Below the pieces are notes generated by a model, which worked only from the letters and a program-made list of their open reading frames with translations, was not told where the DNA came from and made no database searches. A stretch of 64,000 nt of DNA from MW101C3 sp943367595 (lineage in GTDB: Bacteria; Cyanobacteriota; Cyanobacteriia; PCC-6307; Cyanobiaceae), in contig CALRJS020000004.1 of NCBI GenBank assembly GCA_943367595.1, positions 50,681-114,680 of the forward strand, read 5' to 3'. The position numbers were made by a program, and so were the translations under genes. How positions within the stretch are numbered: the first letter of the stretch is position 1; every line of letters starts with the position of its first letter. Positions 57,131-64,000 of this stretch are shown piece after piece.

Positions 57131-57964
57131 ATGAAGTCACCTGACCTGTTCCCCGAGATAGCCCAAGCTCTTGCCGCTGATGTTGAGAGTGCGTCGTCGG
57201 ATTCAAAGCGGCTAAAGCTTCGCACCCTGCTGGCCAAGTTTGGCTACGAGAAAAGATCAGACAGCAATACCGCAGAAATTACTAGGATTCTAAGTGAAGC
57301 GGGACTCACTGTTAATCCGCCTTTGGTAAGGTATGGCGACAGTTGGGAGATCAGCACAGAAGACTGGATTTATCTATCCATTACCAAGGAGACACCCGAG
57401 AGTTCAGATACGAAGCAACTTTCTCCTCCCCGAGACTGGAATTCAGATGGGTGGTTTGACAAAGTCGCTGGCTTGCAATTAAGAACCGAAAAGGAAGTAG
57501 AGATTAAGTTTGCAGTTCCGCTTCTCATCCGGCTTGGATACACTGACGAGGATAGGTTTGATGGCATGCCTGTTCCCGCATCCCACGGCTCACGCGGCTC
57601 AACCTTGGTCATTGATCATGCCGCATTCAACTCACAGCTTGACGCATTGAAAGGACAGCCGCTTTTAACAGTAGAAGCCAAGCGTGATAGCTATCTGTCA
57701 AAAGCTAAGCAGCTCCAGAAAGCGCATGATCAAGCAAAAAGCTACTGTTATTGGACACAGTGTGATTTCTTCTTGGTAACGGATGGTCAGATAGTCCATG
57801 TCTACAGAGTTGGCCGCGGAAAGTTTGACGATATTGAGCCACTCTTTGAATGCTCGCGCCAAGAGCTAAAGCACCAATTCTTGGAGCTGTATGCGCTTGT
57901 ATCCAAAGAATCCCTGACCAGCCACTACCTCAAAAAGCTTTCCTCTACCGAAGAGGCAACATGA
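57131..57964 (+). CDS. Cassette 3: stand-alone HSDR_N-like nuclease
   Basis: 277 residues. The N-terminal 100 residues form a helical region (QALAADVESASSDSKRLKLR) with no match I recognise. Residues 115-225 resemble the N-terminal endonuclease domain of type I restriction R subunits: the acid helix EKEVEIKFAVPLLIRLGY, D162 in LVIDHAAF and E182-x-K184 in LTVEAKRD, a PD-(D/E)xK layout, then FFLVTDGQIVHVYRV. No helicase or specificity part is present. A DNA-degrading role in phage defence or mobile DNA control is inferred, not shown. The start is an ATG with no clear ribosome site. Confidence 0.75.
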   Translation: MKSPDLFPEIAQALAADVESASSDSKRLKLRTLLAKFGYEKRSDSNTAEITRILSEAGLTVNPPLVRYGDSWEISTEDWIYLSITKETPESSDTKQLSPPRDWNSDGWFDKVAGLQLRTEKEVEIKFAVPLLIRLGYTDEDRFDGMPVPASHGSRGSTLVIDHAAFNSQLDALKGQPLLTVEAKRDSYLSKAKQLQKAHDQAKSYCYWTQCDFFLVTDGQIVHVYRVGRGKFDDIEPLFECSRQELKHQFLELYALVSKESLTSHYLKKLSSTEEAT

Positions 57965-57977
57965 CCCTGCCGTTGCC

Positions 57978-58064
57978 TTCCAACATCAAGATTCAGCGGT
58001 CGGGCCTACTTGTACTTGAATACTGCACCGAGGTTCTTCCCGCCGCTGATCTTGAGCGTTAGCC
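57978..58064 (+). other. attC3
   Basis: R'' TTCCAAC at 57978, first arm ATCAAGATTCAGCGGTCGGGC, second arm CCGCTGATCTTGAGC, R' GTTAGCC at 58058-58064. Arms near-identical to attC2 and attC4. About 87 bp. Confidence 0.85.
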
Positions 58065-58077
58065 TTACACTGCACGC

Positions 58078-58713
58078 GTGGGGGCTACGGACGTGGCAAC
58101 TCCTACCGAACCTTTTTGGGCTGCTCCAGCGCTGCTTGCGGCATTCATCGCTGCTCTGGGCTTCGTAGACAAAACGACAGCCGAGTTGATTCTCCAGGTG
58201 CGTGAGACAGCCAGAGATCGCAGGAGTCGGCTGACGGAGCTCTACGCATTGTTGCGAGCCGGAGACGCGGCGTATTCGGCTCAACGGGAACTTGTCAAAC
58301 GCCTTGCTGCTCAGCTGAGGAGACGACTACCAGAAACATCTTCTCTACCCCCAGGAGTTGATCGGCTGTTTGTCGCGACCTATGCAGAAATGAACGAGGA
58401 GGAGAGGCAGCTTCATGCGTTGATAAGAGCGATTACCGTTCACACGTTCCGCCCTCTCAACCAATCTCTCCTTGAGTGGCTGCGTGCAGACCGCTTTTTT
58501 CGGGCGGCTCCGCCTTCTCACCGAAATTCAGGAAAGCTTGTAGTGTTCCTTGCTCAACTTGAGGCTCACCTGGTTCTCTGGGTTGCCAAGTACGAGGCCT
58601 GGATATCTAACCAACCGGAGCATGCACTTGTGTTTTTGGCCGATGAAGAGAAACATGGCGTGGGCTTCCCAAAGAATGGAGTCTTTATTCTTGCTAAGGT
58701 TCTTGGTCACTGA
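58078..58713 (+). CDS. Cassette 4: unrecognised 211-residue protein
   Basis: GTG start at 58078. The first 30 residues are hydrophobic (FWAAPALLAAFIAALGFV) and could be a membrane anchor; the rest is largely helical with many Arg/Glu and Leu (QVRETARDRRSRLTELYALL, ELVKRLAAQLRRRLPE). No enzymatic motif seen. Stop and attC4 follow within 20 bp. The hydrophobic N-terminus plus helical body could fit a membrane effector, but I have no family basis for a function. Confidence 0.65.
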   Translation: MGATDVATPTEPFWAAPALLAAFIAALGFVDKTTAELILQVRETARDRRSRLTELYALLRAGDAAYSAQRELVKRLAAQLRRRLPETSSLPPGVDRLFVATYAEMNEEERQLHALIRAITVHTFRPLNQSLLEWLRADRFFRAAPPSHRNSGKLVVFLAQLEAHLVLWVAKYEAWISNQPEHALVFLADEEKHGVGFPKNGVFILAKVLGH

Positions 58714-58728
58714 AAGCGCCAGTGAGAC

Positions 58729-58815
58729 GGCTAACGTCAAGATACAGCGGGCGGGGCATAAGGTTACAGCTGAATGCATGGAACAGGTAGCCGCCGCTGA
58801 TCTTGAACGTTGGGA
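58729..58815 (+). other. attC4
   Basis: R'' GGCTAAC at 58729, first arm GTCAAGATACAGCGGGCGGGGC, second arm GCCGCCGCTGATCTTGAAC, R' GTTGGGA at 58809-58815. Same arm family as attC2 and attC3, about 87 bp. Confidence 0.85.
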
Positions 58816-58867
58816 CGCCTGAGAATAAGCGGGTGCTGTAAACTCAAACGACTGCTGAGTACTGGCG

Positions 58868-59353
58868 ATGGGACTAGAGGTAGTTGGCATCAGTGTCTTA
58901 CAGGTCAGCAAGATCAAGATCACAGTGATCGCGCGGCTTGCTGACCACTATTTCCTTAGTGAGCACAACAACCTTGATCACTCTGTTGGCTGGGGACCGG
59001 CAGGGCTGGAGGTTCGCGGGCTGGTTCGGGTTACCAAGACTGAACAGCAGCGAATTGAACGTTTTGTCGCCGCTGCGAGGTATGACATTGCTATGAATAA
59101 CTGCGAGCATTTTGCTAATTACGTGGCGCATGGCCTTGCTCTCTCCACCCAGCAGCACACTTGGTGGAAGGACATGAGTGCAAAGACGATTCACATGCTC
59201 CAGCCAAGCCAAGACAAGCACAGCAATATCAGTGATGCCATCGGGTGCGCGGTGGCCGATGTGCTCAATGAAAATCTTCGGCAAGCCAAGATTCGCAAAG
59301 CTAACCAGGAGAGAACTGCCTTCTGGGGAACACGTGGAGACCGGCCTGACTGA
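58868..59353 (+). CDS. Cassette 5: LRAT-like (NCEHF) protein
   Basis: 161 residues. The conserved LRAT/NlpC-P60-like core is ARYDIAMNNCEHFANYVAHG, with the catalytic cysteine (about residue 79) in the N-C-E-H-F signature that defines lecithin-retinol acyltransferase-type thiol acyltransferases/peptidases. The N-terminal half, where the His of the catalytic pair is expected, is short and shows only weak His candidates (DHYFL, EHNNLDHS). So activity is uncertain, and it could be a fragment. Cytosolic. About 125 bp of non-coding sequence separates it from attC5. Confidence 0.75.
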   Translation: MGLEVVGISVLQVSKIKITVIARLADHYFLSEHNNLDHSVGWGPAGLEVRGLVRVTKTEQQRIERFVAAARYDIAMNNCEHFANYVAHGLALSTQQHTWWKDMSAKTIHMLQPSQDKHSNISDAIGCAVADVLNENLRQAKIRKANQERTAFWGTRGDRPD

Positions 59354-59478
59354 TGCGTTTTAGCTTGGCCCAGCTTCGACCTCTAACGCTACCAACCATA
59401 TACAGATAATTATATTCTATTAATTGCGATAAGTTCATGAATGACCTTGAGGCGGCGACAAGAGATGTATTTTCTGCC

Positions 59479-59570
59479 ACCTAACAAGCCCCTCAAGTGG
59501 ACAGGCCGCCCCCATCACCCCGGTTCGCCACTCCAAGCTCCTTGCCTGCCACTCAGGGGAAGCGTTAGCT
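59479..59570 (+). other. attC5
   Basis: R'' ACCTAAC at 59479, arm AAGCCCCTCAAGTGG, then CCACTCAGGGGAAGC and R' GTTAGCT at 59564-59570, about 92 bp. The arms are similar to attC sites of proteobacterial (Xanthomonas/Pseudomonas-type) integrons and unlike attC2-4, suggesting different origin. A short open frame crossing it (59441-59638) is attC sequence and is not a gene. Confidence 0.85.
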
Positions 59571-59609
59571 GGCTTGATTGGAAGGTGATCCTAATGGTGA
59601 GATGTATTC

Positions 59610-60347
59610 ATGGTTATGGAGAAAGCGACAGGCTATGAGCCGCTATACACGCTGAAAAGCATTGCGCCAAATGTTTGGATTGCTGATGGCGGATGGATTG
59701 GATTCTATGGACCCCCTTTTCCGACCAGGATGACAGTTATTCGGTTAACGAATGGCGATATCTGGGTTTATTCGCCCATTGCCGATAAGGACGGACTTTG
59801 TGAATCTGTTGCCGCGCTTGGTTCCGTTCGGCATCTAATTGCGCCAAATTGGATGCATTATGCTTGGATTCCACCATGGCAGCTTCGTTGTCAGGAAGCG
59901 CTCACATGGGTTAGCCCAGGAGTGGTCAAACGTGCTGCAAGTAAAGGGATGCAGTTGCACTTTGATCGTGAGCTTGGCAATGACTCTCCGATCGAGTGGG
60001 CGACAGAATTAGGCCAAAGACTTGCTGGCTCAGGCTATCATCGGGCAGTGATCTTCTTTCATCGTGCAAGTAGATCGCTCGTGCTGACTGACCTCATTGA
60101 GGATTTTGAAACAGATTAAATGCCTTGGTGGACAAGACCATTGCTGTGGTTGGGTGGGGTCTGCGATCCGAATTGACAGATGCCGCGCGATATGGCTGCC
60201 AGTTTTCGGCGGCATCCACAGCACTTAAGCGAATTGGTTGATACCATGATCGCCTGGCATCCGGAGCGAGTGATTTTAGCTCATGGTCGTTGGTATCCAG
60301 TGAATGGTGCTGCTGAGCTGAGCCGCGCTTTTCGCTGGCTTGCATGA
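59610..60347 (+). pseudogene. DUF4336 protein, two in-frame stop codons
   Basis: DUF4336 proteins are metallo-beta-lactamase-fold relatives of unknown role. Reading through, the frame runs YTLKSIAPNVWIADGGWIGF, LVLTDLIEDFETD, stop TAA (60117), MPWWTRPLLWLGGVCDPN, stop TGA (60174), then QMPRDMAASFRRH, MIAWHPERVILAHGRWYPVN to TGA at 60345. All pieces are in one frame, so no frameshift is involved; two point mutations alone explain it. Each segment matches the family in order. Last position in the integron array, without a recognisable attC behind it. Confidence 0.85.
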
Positions 60348-60515
60348 CTCTTTTCCAACACCAGCGCACACTTCAGTGGAGCGTATTGTTGAAGCTGGTT
60401 CGTCTAATGTTTAAGTCGATGTACCACCGCATTCTTTAGCCGTTGATCCACTAGCATACGGGTGTCTCGAAACACTCGGTCGGCCCCCATGTTTCGATCA
60501 CAGGAGACTGAAACA

Positions 60516-62048
60516 GTGAATCGACGCAGATGGCTCGCCCACGTTACCTTGATGGCGGTCGCATTTGCGCCCGGCGTGAATCATGCGCAACTGCTGAGTG
60601 GTCCACCGGCCGATGCCAACTACAAGTACTCGACCCCAATGCCGCGAGGCATCGCCATACCGCCGACCCTGGAGACACGCCTGGGGACGCTGCGATTCGA
60701 AGGCGGAGTCCCTGATCCTGCCAGCACCGCCAAGCTGCTGGACAACCTCGACTTCCAGCGCGCTGTCCAGGCGTATCTGCTCGGCCTGCCGGCCGTGAAC
60801 CAGTTGGCCAACCGCCAGGCCATGTTGTCGGTGGGCACGGCCAACCTCACCGTGCCGATCTGGGAACAGAAAGTCGACTCGCGCACCGTTGAACTCACCG
60901 CCAACGACAACACGCCCTACACCTGGTTCTGGCTGGACCTGCGACAGGGGCCGCTGGTGCTCGAGGTGCCCCCCAAGGTCCTGGGCCTGGTCAACGACAT
61001 GTGGTATCGCTGGTCGGGCGATGTGGGGATTACCGGGGAGGACCGTGGCCGTGGCGGTAAGTACCTGCTTCTTCCGCCGGGCTACAAGGGGGCGGTGCCA
61101 GAGGGCTACTTCGTCATACGTCCATCGACGTTCAGTGTCTGGGTGGCGTGGCGGAGTTTCCTGGTTGACGGTGATCCGAAGCCCGGCGTCGAGGAGGTGA
61201 AGAAGTTCACGAAGATCTATCCACTAGGGCAGGCGAGCAACCCTCCGAAGCTCACCTTCGTGAACATGTCCGGCAAGCCCTTCAACATGGTCGGACCCTC
61301 TGGCTACCAGTTCTGGGAAATGCTCCACCAGGTGGTTCAGGAGGAGCCGACCGACGAAGTCGATCCAACCACGCTCGGAATGTGGGCGGCGGTCGGCATC
61401 CAGAAGGGCAAGCCCTTCGCGCCAGATGCGCGGATGAAGAAGATCCTGACCGAAGCCGCGGCGGTGGGTGATGCCACGGCTCGCGCCATTGCCTACCGGA
61501 TGCGCGACCGGGCGGGGTACATCTTCGACAACGCCAACTGGCGGTATGCCTTCTTCGGTGGCTACAGGTTCGAATGGCAGCCGGGCGTCGCCAACCTCGA
61601 TGCGGCGGCGTTCTTCTTCTTCCTCGCCACCGGGGTTACGCCTGCGATGGATACCAAGATCGTTGGCGAGGGTTCGACCTACCCATGGACCGCACTGGAT
61701 TCGAAGAACCGCCCGCTCGATGGCGGCAAAAACTACAAGCTGCGCCTGCCTCCCAACGTGCCCGCAAAGACCTTTTGGTCAGTCATCGTCTACAACACGC
61801 AAACCCGCTCGATGCAGCAGTCGAACCAGCAGTTCCCGAGCGTCAGCAGCCAGGACAAGACGGTGCAGAAGAATGTCGACGGCTCGTTCGACGTCTACTT
61901 CGGACCGAAAGCGCCGGCTGGCAAGGAGTCCAACTGGATCCAGACGGTCCCCGGGCAAACCTGGTTCACGATCCTGCGTCTCTACGGCCCGCTCGAGCCT
62001 TGGTTCAACAAGACCTGGCGGCCCGGAGAGATCGAACTCCAGCCGTGA
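60516..62048 (+). CDS. Secreted DUF1254/DUF1214 domain protein
   Basis: 510 residues from a GTG start at 60516 chosen because of the well-spaced ribosome site (AGGAG about 10 bp before) and a signal peptide (WLAHVTLMAVAFAPGVNHAQ). The N-terminal DUF1254 part (YTWFWLDLRQGPLVLEVPPK, MWYRWSGDVGITG) and the C-terminal DUF1214 part (KNYKLRLPPNVPAKTFWSVI, GQTWFTILRLYGPLEPWFN) are both present. Function unknown; periplasmic. This family is common in proteobacteria and unusual in picocyanobacteria, and codon use looks slightly different from the core genes, so horizontal origin is possible. A longer start (60462) exists without a ribosome site. Confidence 0.8.
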   Translation: MNRRRWLAHVTLMAVAFAPGVNHAQLLSGPPADANYKYSTPMPRGIAIPPTLETRLGTLRFEGGVPDPASTAKLLDNLDFQRAVQAYLLGLPAVNQLANRQAMLSVGTANLTVPIWEQKVDSRTVELTANDNTPYTWFWLDLRQGPLVLEVPPKVLGLVNDMWYRWSGDVGITGEDRGRGGKYLLLPPGYKGAVPEGYFVIRPSTFSVWVAWRSFLVDGDPKPGVEEVKKFTKIYPLGQASNPPKLTFVNMSGKPFNMVGPSGYQFWEMLHQVVQEEPTDEVDPTTLGMWAAVGIQKGKPFAPDARMKKILTEAAAVGDATARAIAYRMRDRAGYIFDNANWRYAFFGGYRFEWQPGVANLDAAAFFFFLATGVTPAMDTKIVGEGSTYPWTALDSKNRPLDGGKNYKLRLPPNVPAKTFWSVIVYNTQTRSMQQSNQQFPSVSSQDKTVQKNVDGSFDVYFGPKAPAGKESNWIQTVPGQTWFTILRLYGPLEPWFNKTWRPGEIELQP

Positions 62049-62276
62049 CCTGGGGGTACTGCTCGGTTGGAAGGATGTGCCGTCCCTGAAGGGAGCCGGC
62101 ATGGCTGCGTTACGTGACCGCAGCCAGCGGGCTGCAGATGGTGGATGGTTGAAGTCCGCTGCTGTCCGGCGGATCTCAGCGTTCAGTCACAAGGCTCGAT
62201 CGAGGCGGCAGACAGCCCATACGCTCAGGATGCTCCAGTCGAATCGCACTGGGCTATCCCTCCATCTGCCACCTCG

Positions 62277-63020
62277 ATGAAGACTCGCCTCCAACGCGCC
62301 GGTGCCCTGCTGGGTTCAGGCCTCCTGCTGTTCACGGCGACCGCTCCGTTCCACCAGGTCGCCTCCGCCGAGACGCTGGTGCGAGCCGCGGGCCGCTGCA
62401 AGCTGGAGCGCGCGGGCAATGAGCTCTTCAATGGTCACTGCAACTTCAAGCACAAGGCGGCCGGTGGCACCGATGCCTTTGTGGTGAAGCTCGATGACGG
62501 CACCGACTTCAACTTCTTTGGCCCCAACCCTCAGGCCCTGCAACTGCAGACCTACGATGGGATCGTGAACGTGCGCCACAATGCCAAGCCCGACCACGAT
62601 CTGTTCCTGTGGAACACAGATGGGGGAGATCATCGCCTCTCGGTGAAGCTCGACAACGTGCAGAATCCCGACGTGACCTTCGATGGCAAGCCCCAGAAGG
62701 CGACCACCGCCACCCTGGTCGGTGTCGCGCTGGGAGGGCTGATCGGCGCTCTGATTGCAGGATCGAACAAGGGCGGCAGTAGCGAGCCCGCTCAGGTGGG
62801 GGCCCCAGTGAGTGCGCTGCAATCGCTGGTGGGGGTCAGGGGCGCCAGCGCCGAGAGCGAGCTGACCAGCAAGGGCTATACCTACCGGGGTGGTGATCAG
62901 ATCGGTGACAGTGCCTTCTCCTACTGGCAGCAGCCCCGTACCAAGAACTGCGTGGCGGTGCGCACCACCGACGGACGGTATCAATCGATCACCTACATCG
63001 ACCCTGACAAGTGCAGGTGA
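62277..63020 (+). CDS. Secreted protein, unrecognised, with Gly-rich and hydrophobic middle
   Basis: 247 residues from ATG 62277, which starts a signal peptide (ALLGSGLLLFTATAPFHQVA). The mature part has AGRCKLERAGNELFNGHCNF with two cysteines, a possible membrane or low-complexity segment (ATLVGVALGGLIGALIAGSN) near residue 145, and a C-terminal cysteine pair region KNCVAVRTTDGRYQSITYID. I see no family. Upstream frame extends to 62145 but lacks the signal. Lies after DUF1254 on the same strand, 228 bp apart. Confidence 0.7.
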   Translation: MKTRLQRAGALLGSGLLLFTATAPFHQVASAETLVRAAGRCKLERAGNELFNGHCNFKHKAAGGTDAFVVKLDDGTDFNFFGPNPQALQLQTYDGIVNVRHNAKPDHDLFLWNTDGGDHRLSVKLDNVQNPDVTFDGKPQKATTATLVGVALGGLIGALIAGSNKGGSSEPAQVGAPVSALQSLVGVRGASAESELTSKGYTYRGGDQIGDSAFSYWQQPRTKNCVAVRTTDGRYQSITYIDPDKCR

Positions 63021-63181
63021 TCGCCTGAACCCACAGGCCATTGATCGCTCTGGCCGCCAGACCTCCGGATGGCGGCCTTGGGCTGATCTGTGAACTCCAG
63101 AAAGCCATGGGCCGCCTTCAATCAAGCCATGGAATCAGTGGAAGACTCTGGAAACGCCAATACGACCGCGAGGTTATTCCC

Positions 63182-63214
63182 CTGCCAGTTCACTGCAGTG
63201 CAGTTCACTGGCAG
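63182..63214. repeat. Inverted repeat in the spacer after the secreted protein
   Basis: CTGCCAGT (63182-63189) pairs with ACTGGCAG (63207-63214), with the palindrome CACTGCAGTG in the loop and a direct repeat AGTTCACTG. A second GC-rich stem (GGCCGCCA/TGGCGGCC, 63052-63077) lies 105 bp earlier. Could be a stop signal for the secreted-protein gene or part of a mobile-element end. Confidence 0.6.
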
Positions 63215-63326
63215 GAGGCCGTCGCCGATTCGCTGTCTTCAGGGTGCTTAGCCTCGAAAAGTTTATGATTCTCCCTGCAAGTGAAAGGCTTACAGCATAG
63301 AATGTATCTTCTGTCTGTCGTCTAAC

Positions 63327-63866
63327 GTGGACACGCTAACTGCTGAGCGAAGCGCATCGAGCCGCAAGCCAACGGTATGGATCGGTATTCAATTATATCT
63401 GGGCTATCTGGCACTATTCTTTGTCACATGGATCATCAACAGGGTCGACTACAATCGGATTGGGGAGAGTGCGCTAACCACTAAGTTGTGGTATGCGTTC
63501 CCAACCCTTTTTGGATCTGCATTCCTTGTGGTTGCCATCACTGTCCTGGGATGGTGGCACATGGTTCTGTTCGACAAAACGAAATCCGGCCCCCAGTGGA
63601 TTTGGATCCTTCCTGTCACGATGGCAGGGATCATTGTGAGTAACTTCTTGGGTGTGGTACCGAAACAGCCCACCTTTGAGCTTCTTGGTTGGTCAATGCT
63701 CGGAGCCGTGGGCGTTGGATTCGGGGAGGAAATGATCACTCGGGGAAGCCTGATCGTTGGTCTTCGCAGTCGTGTTAGTGAGGGCAAGGTATGGCTGATC
63801 AGTTCCCTCATGTTTTCCGCACTTCATGTTCCCAATGTCCTCTTCGGCTTTCCGCTACTTGATTAG
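63327..63866 (+). pseudogene. CPBP/CAAX-type intramembrane protease, truncated at the 3' end
   Basis: 179 residues, about two thirds of the family length. At least four hydrophobic segments (ALFFVTWIINRV, FLVVAITVLGWW, ILPVTMAGIIVS, LLGWSMLGAVGV) and the first two CPBP motifs: EE134-135 with R139 (GFGEEMITRG) and FSALHVPN (H167). The third motif, usually N...D/H near the C-terminus, is missing because the frame ends at 63866 after LLD. The start of an IS1595-like element 66 bp later suggests insertion truncated it. Families of this type process proteins or provide bacteriocin immunity; activity of the fragment is unlikely. Confidence 0.7.
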
Positions 63867-63931
63867 GTAGCAAGCTCCGTCCGCAGGCCTTTCCCGCCTA
63901 AGCTGGTACACATGTACTAGCAGTGCCCGCC

Positions 63932-64000
63932 ATGGCCATGAATCGAATCCAGTTTCAGGCAGGCCTGTCGCTGCCCGAGTTCATCCAGCTCTACGGCACC
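63932..64000 (+). mobile_element. Start of an IS1595-family transposase gene, cut by window edge
   Basis: The frame beginning MAMNRIQFQAGLSLPEFIQL at ATG 63932 matches the usual N-terminus of IS1595 (ISXO2-type) transposases from memory; the rest lies outside. The element's left end should lie between the protease stop (63866) and this start. No inverted repeat could be identified in this short span. Confidence 0.6.

Larger units (their letters stand above)
54235..60347 (+). mobile_element. Chromosomal integron: integrase plus six-gene cassette array
   Basis: Integrase gene followed by six genes all on the plus strand with five attC sites at 56052-56142, 57020-57104, 57978-58064, 58729-58815 and 59479-59570, one after each of the first five genes. 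Cassette genes are short and visibly AT-richer than the flanks, as is usual for integron cassettes. attC arms 2 to 4 are near-identical to one another, the signature of a sedentary, lineage-specific array. The last gene (DUF4336) lacks a recognisable attC, so the array's right border lies near 60347. Layout by eye; no profile search was run. Confidence 0.85.

Noticed and set aside
59441..59638. Short plus-strand frame of 65 codons
   Set aside because: It is the translated attC5 site and its flanks, with no protein-like features.
60348..60461. Possible sixth attC after DUF4336 (CCAACACCAGC ... GCTGGTTCG)
   Set aside because: Arms pair over only about six bases and no GTTRRRY end is present; left as possible remnant.

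Overview
The window is bacterial chromosome from a picocyanobacterium, most likely the Cyanobium/Synechococcus group. The reasons are the very GC-rich genes, a cyanobacterial PsbQ lipoprotein, a Tic20-like protein, a DUF3134 protein, cyanobacterial PilT/PilC, and a core gene order around dnaN (dnaN, PRC-barrel-like protein, purL, purF, gyrA/parC, TPR protein, queG, DUF502, nusB, ftsY, SpoIIE-type phosphatase, argH, RRM protein, dus) that I recognise from Prochlorococcus and Synechococcus. A few HIP1 palindromes (GCGATCGC, for example at 3068) argue against an open-ocean lineage. I see no rRNA, tRNA or CRISPR array.

Layout. 1-2403: type IV pilus genes pilT (cut by the window edge, with a Walker A Lys-to-Met change) and pilC (one frameshift), followed by about 600 bp of AT-rich sequence without a gene. 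3001-22687: core genes for flavoprotein metabolism, tRNA modification, arginine synthesis, signalling, SRP targeting, purine synthesis and DNA topology. 22692-24391: dnaN and a probable replication origin, an intergenic stretch with six TTTCCAC-type DnaA-box candidates. 24392-46010: thrC, an ABC1 kinase, DNA repair (recN, uvrA), cell envelope (LCP ligase, mraY), purT, argG, rpsF, aroE and dnaK. 46210-52462: pstS (broken by a 5-bp insertion), thiO, a PEP-CTERM-like protein, psbQ, purU and an O-antigen-ligase-like protein. 52449-54077: a radical SAM/B12-type protein.

54235-60347 is the most unusual part: a chromosomal integron. It has an integron integrase gene with its diagnostic extra motif, interrupted by a single amber codon before the catalytic tyrosine, and then an array of AT-richer cassettes on the same strand, separated by five attC sites whose arms can be paired by eye. 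The cassettes encode a membrane-anchored TIR/deoxyribosyltransferase-like protein, an unrecognised 283-aa protein, a stand-alone HSDR_N-like nuclease, an unrecognised 211-aa protein, an LRAT-like (NCEHF) protein, and at the distal end a DUF4336 gene with two in-frame stops. Several look like possible anti-phage effectors, an inference from fold and context. The right end holds a DUF1254 protein, a secreted protein, a CPBP-protease gene that stops early, and the first codons of an IS1595-like transposase.

Functional links: PurF, PurL, PurT and PurU belong to de novo purine synthesis, with PurU able to supply formate to PurT. ArgG and ArgH are consecutive steps of arginine synthesis. RecN, UvrA, DnaN and the GyrA/ParC protein serve genome maintenance. 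Six genes carry lesions (pilT, pilC, pstS, intI, DUF4336, CPBP), concentrated in surface/motility, phosphate uptake and mobile functions. Whether all are biological or some are sequence errors cannot be settled here.
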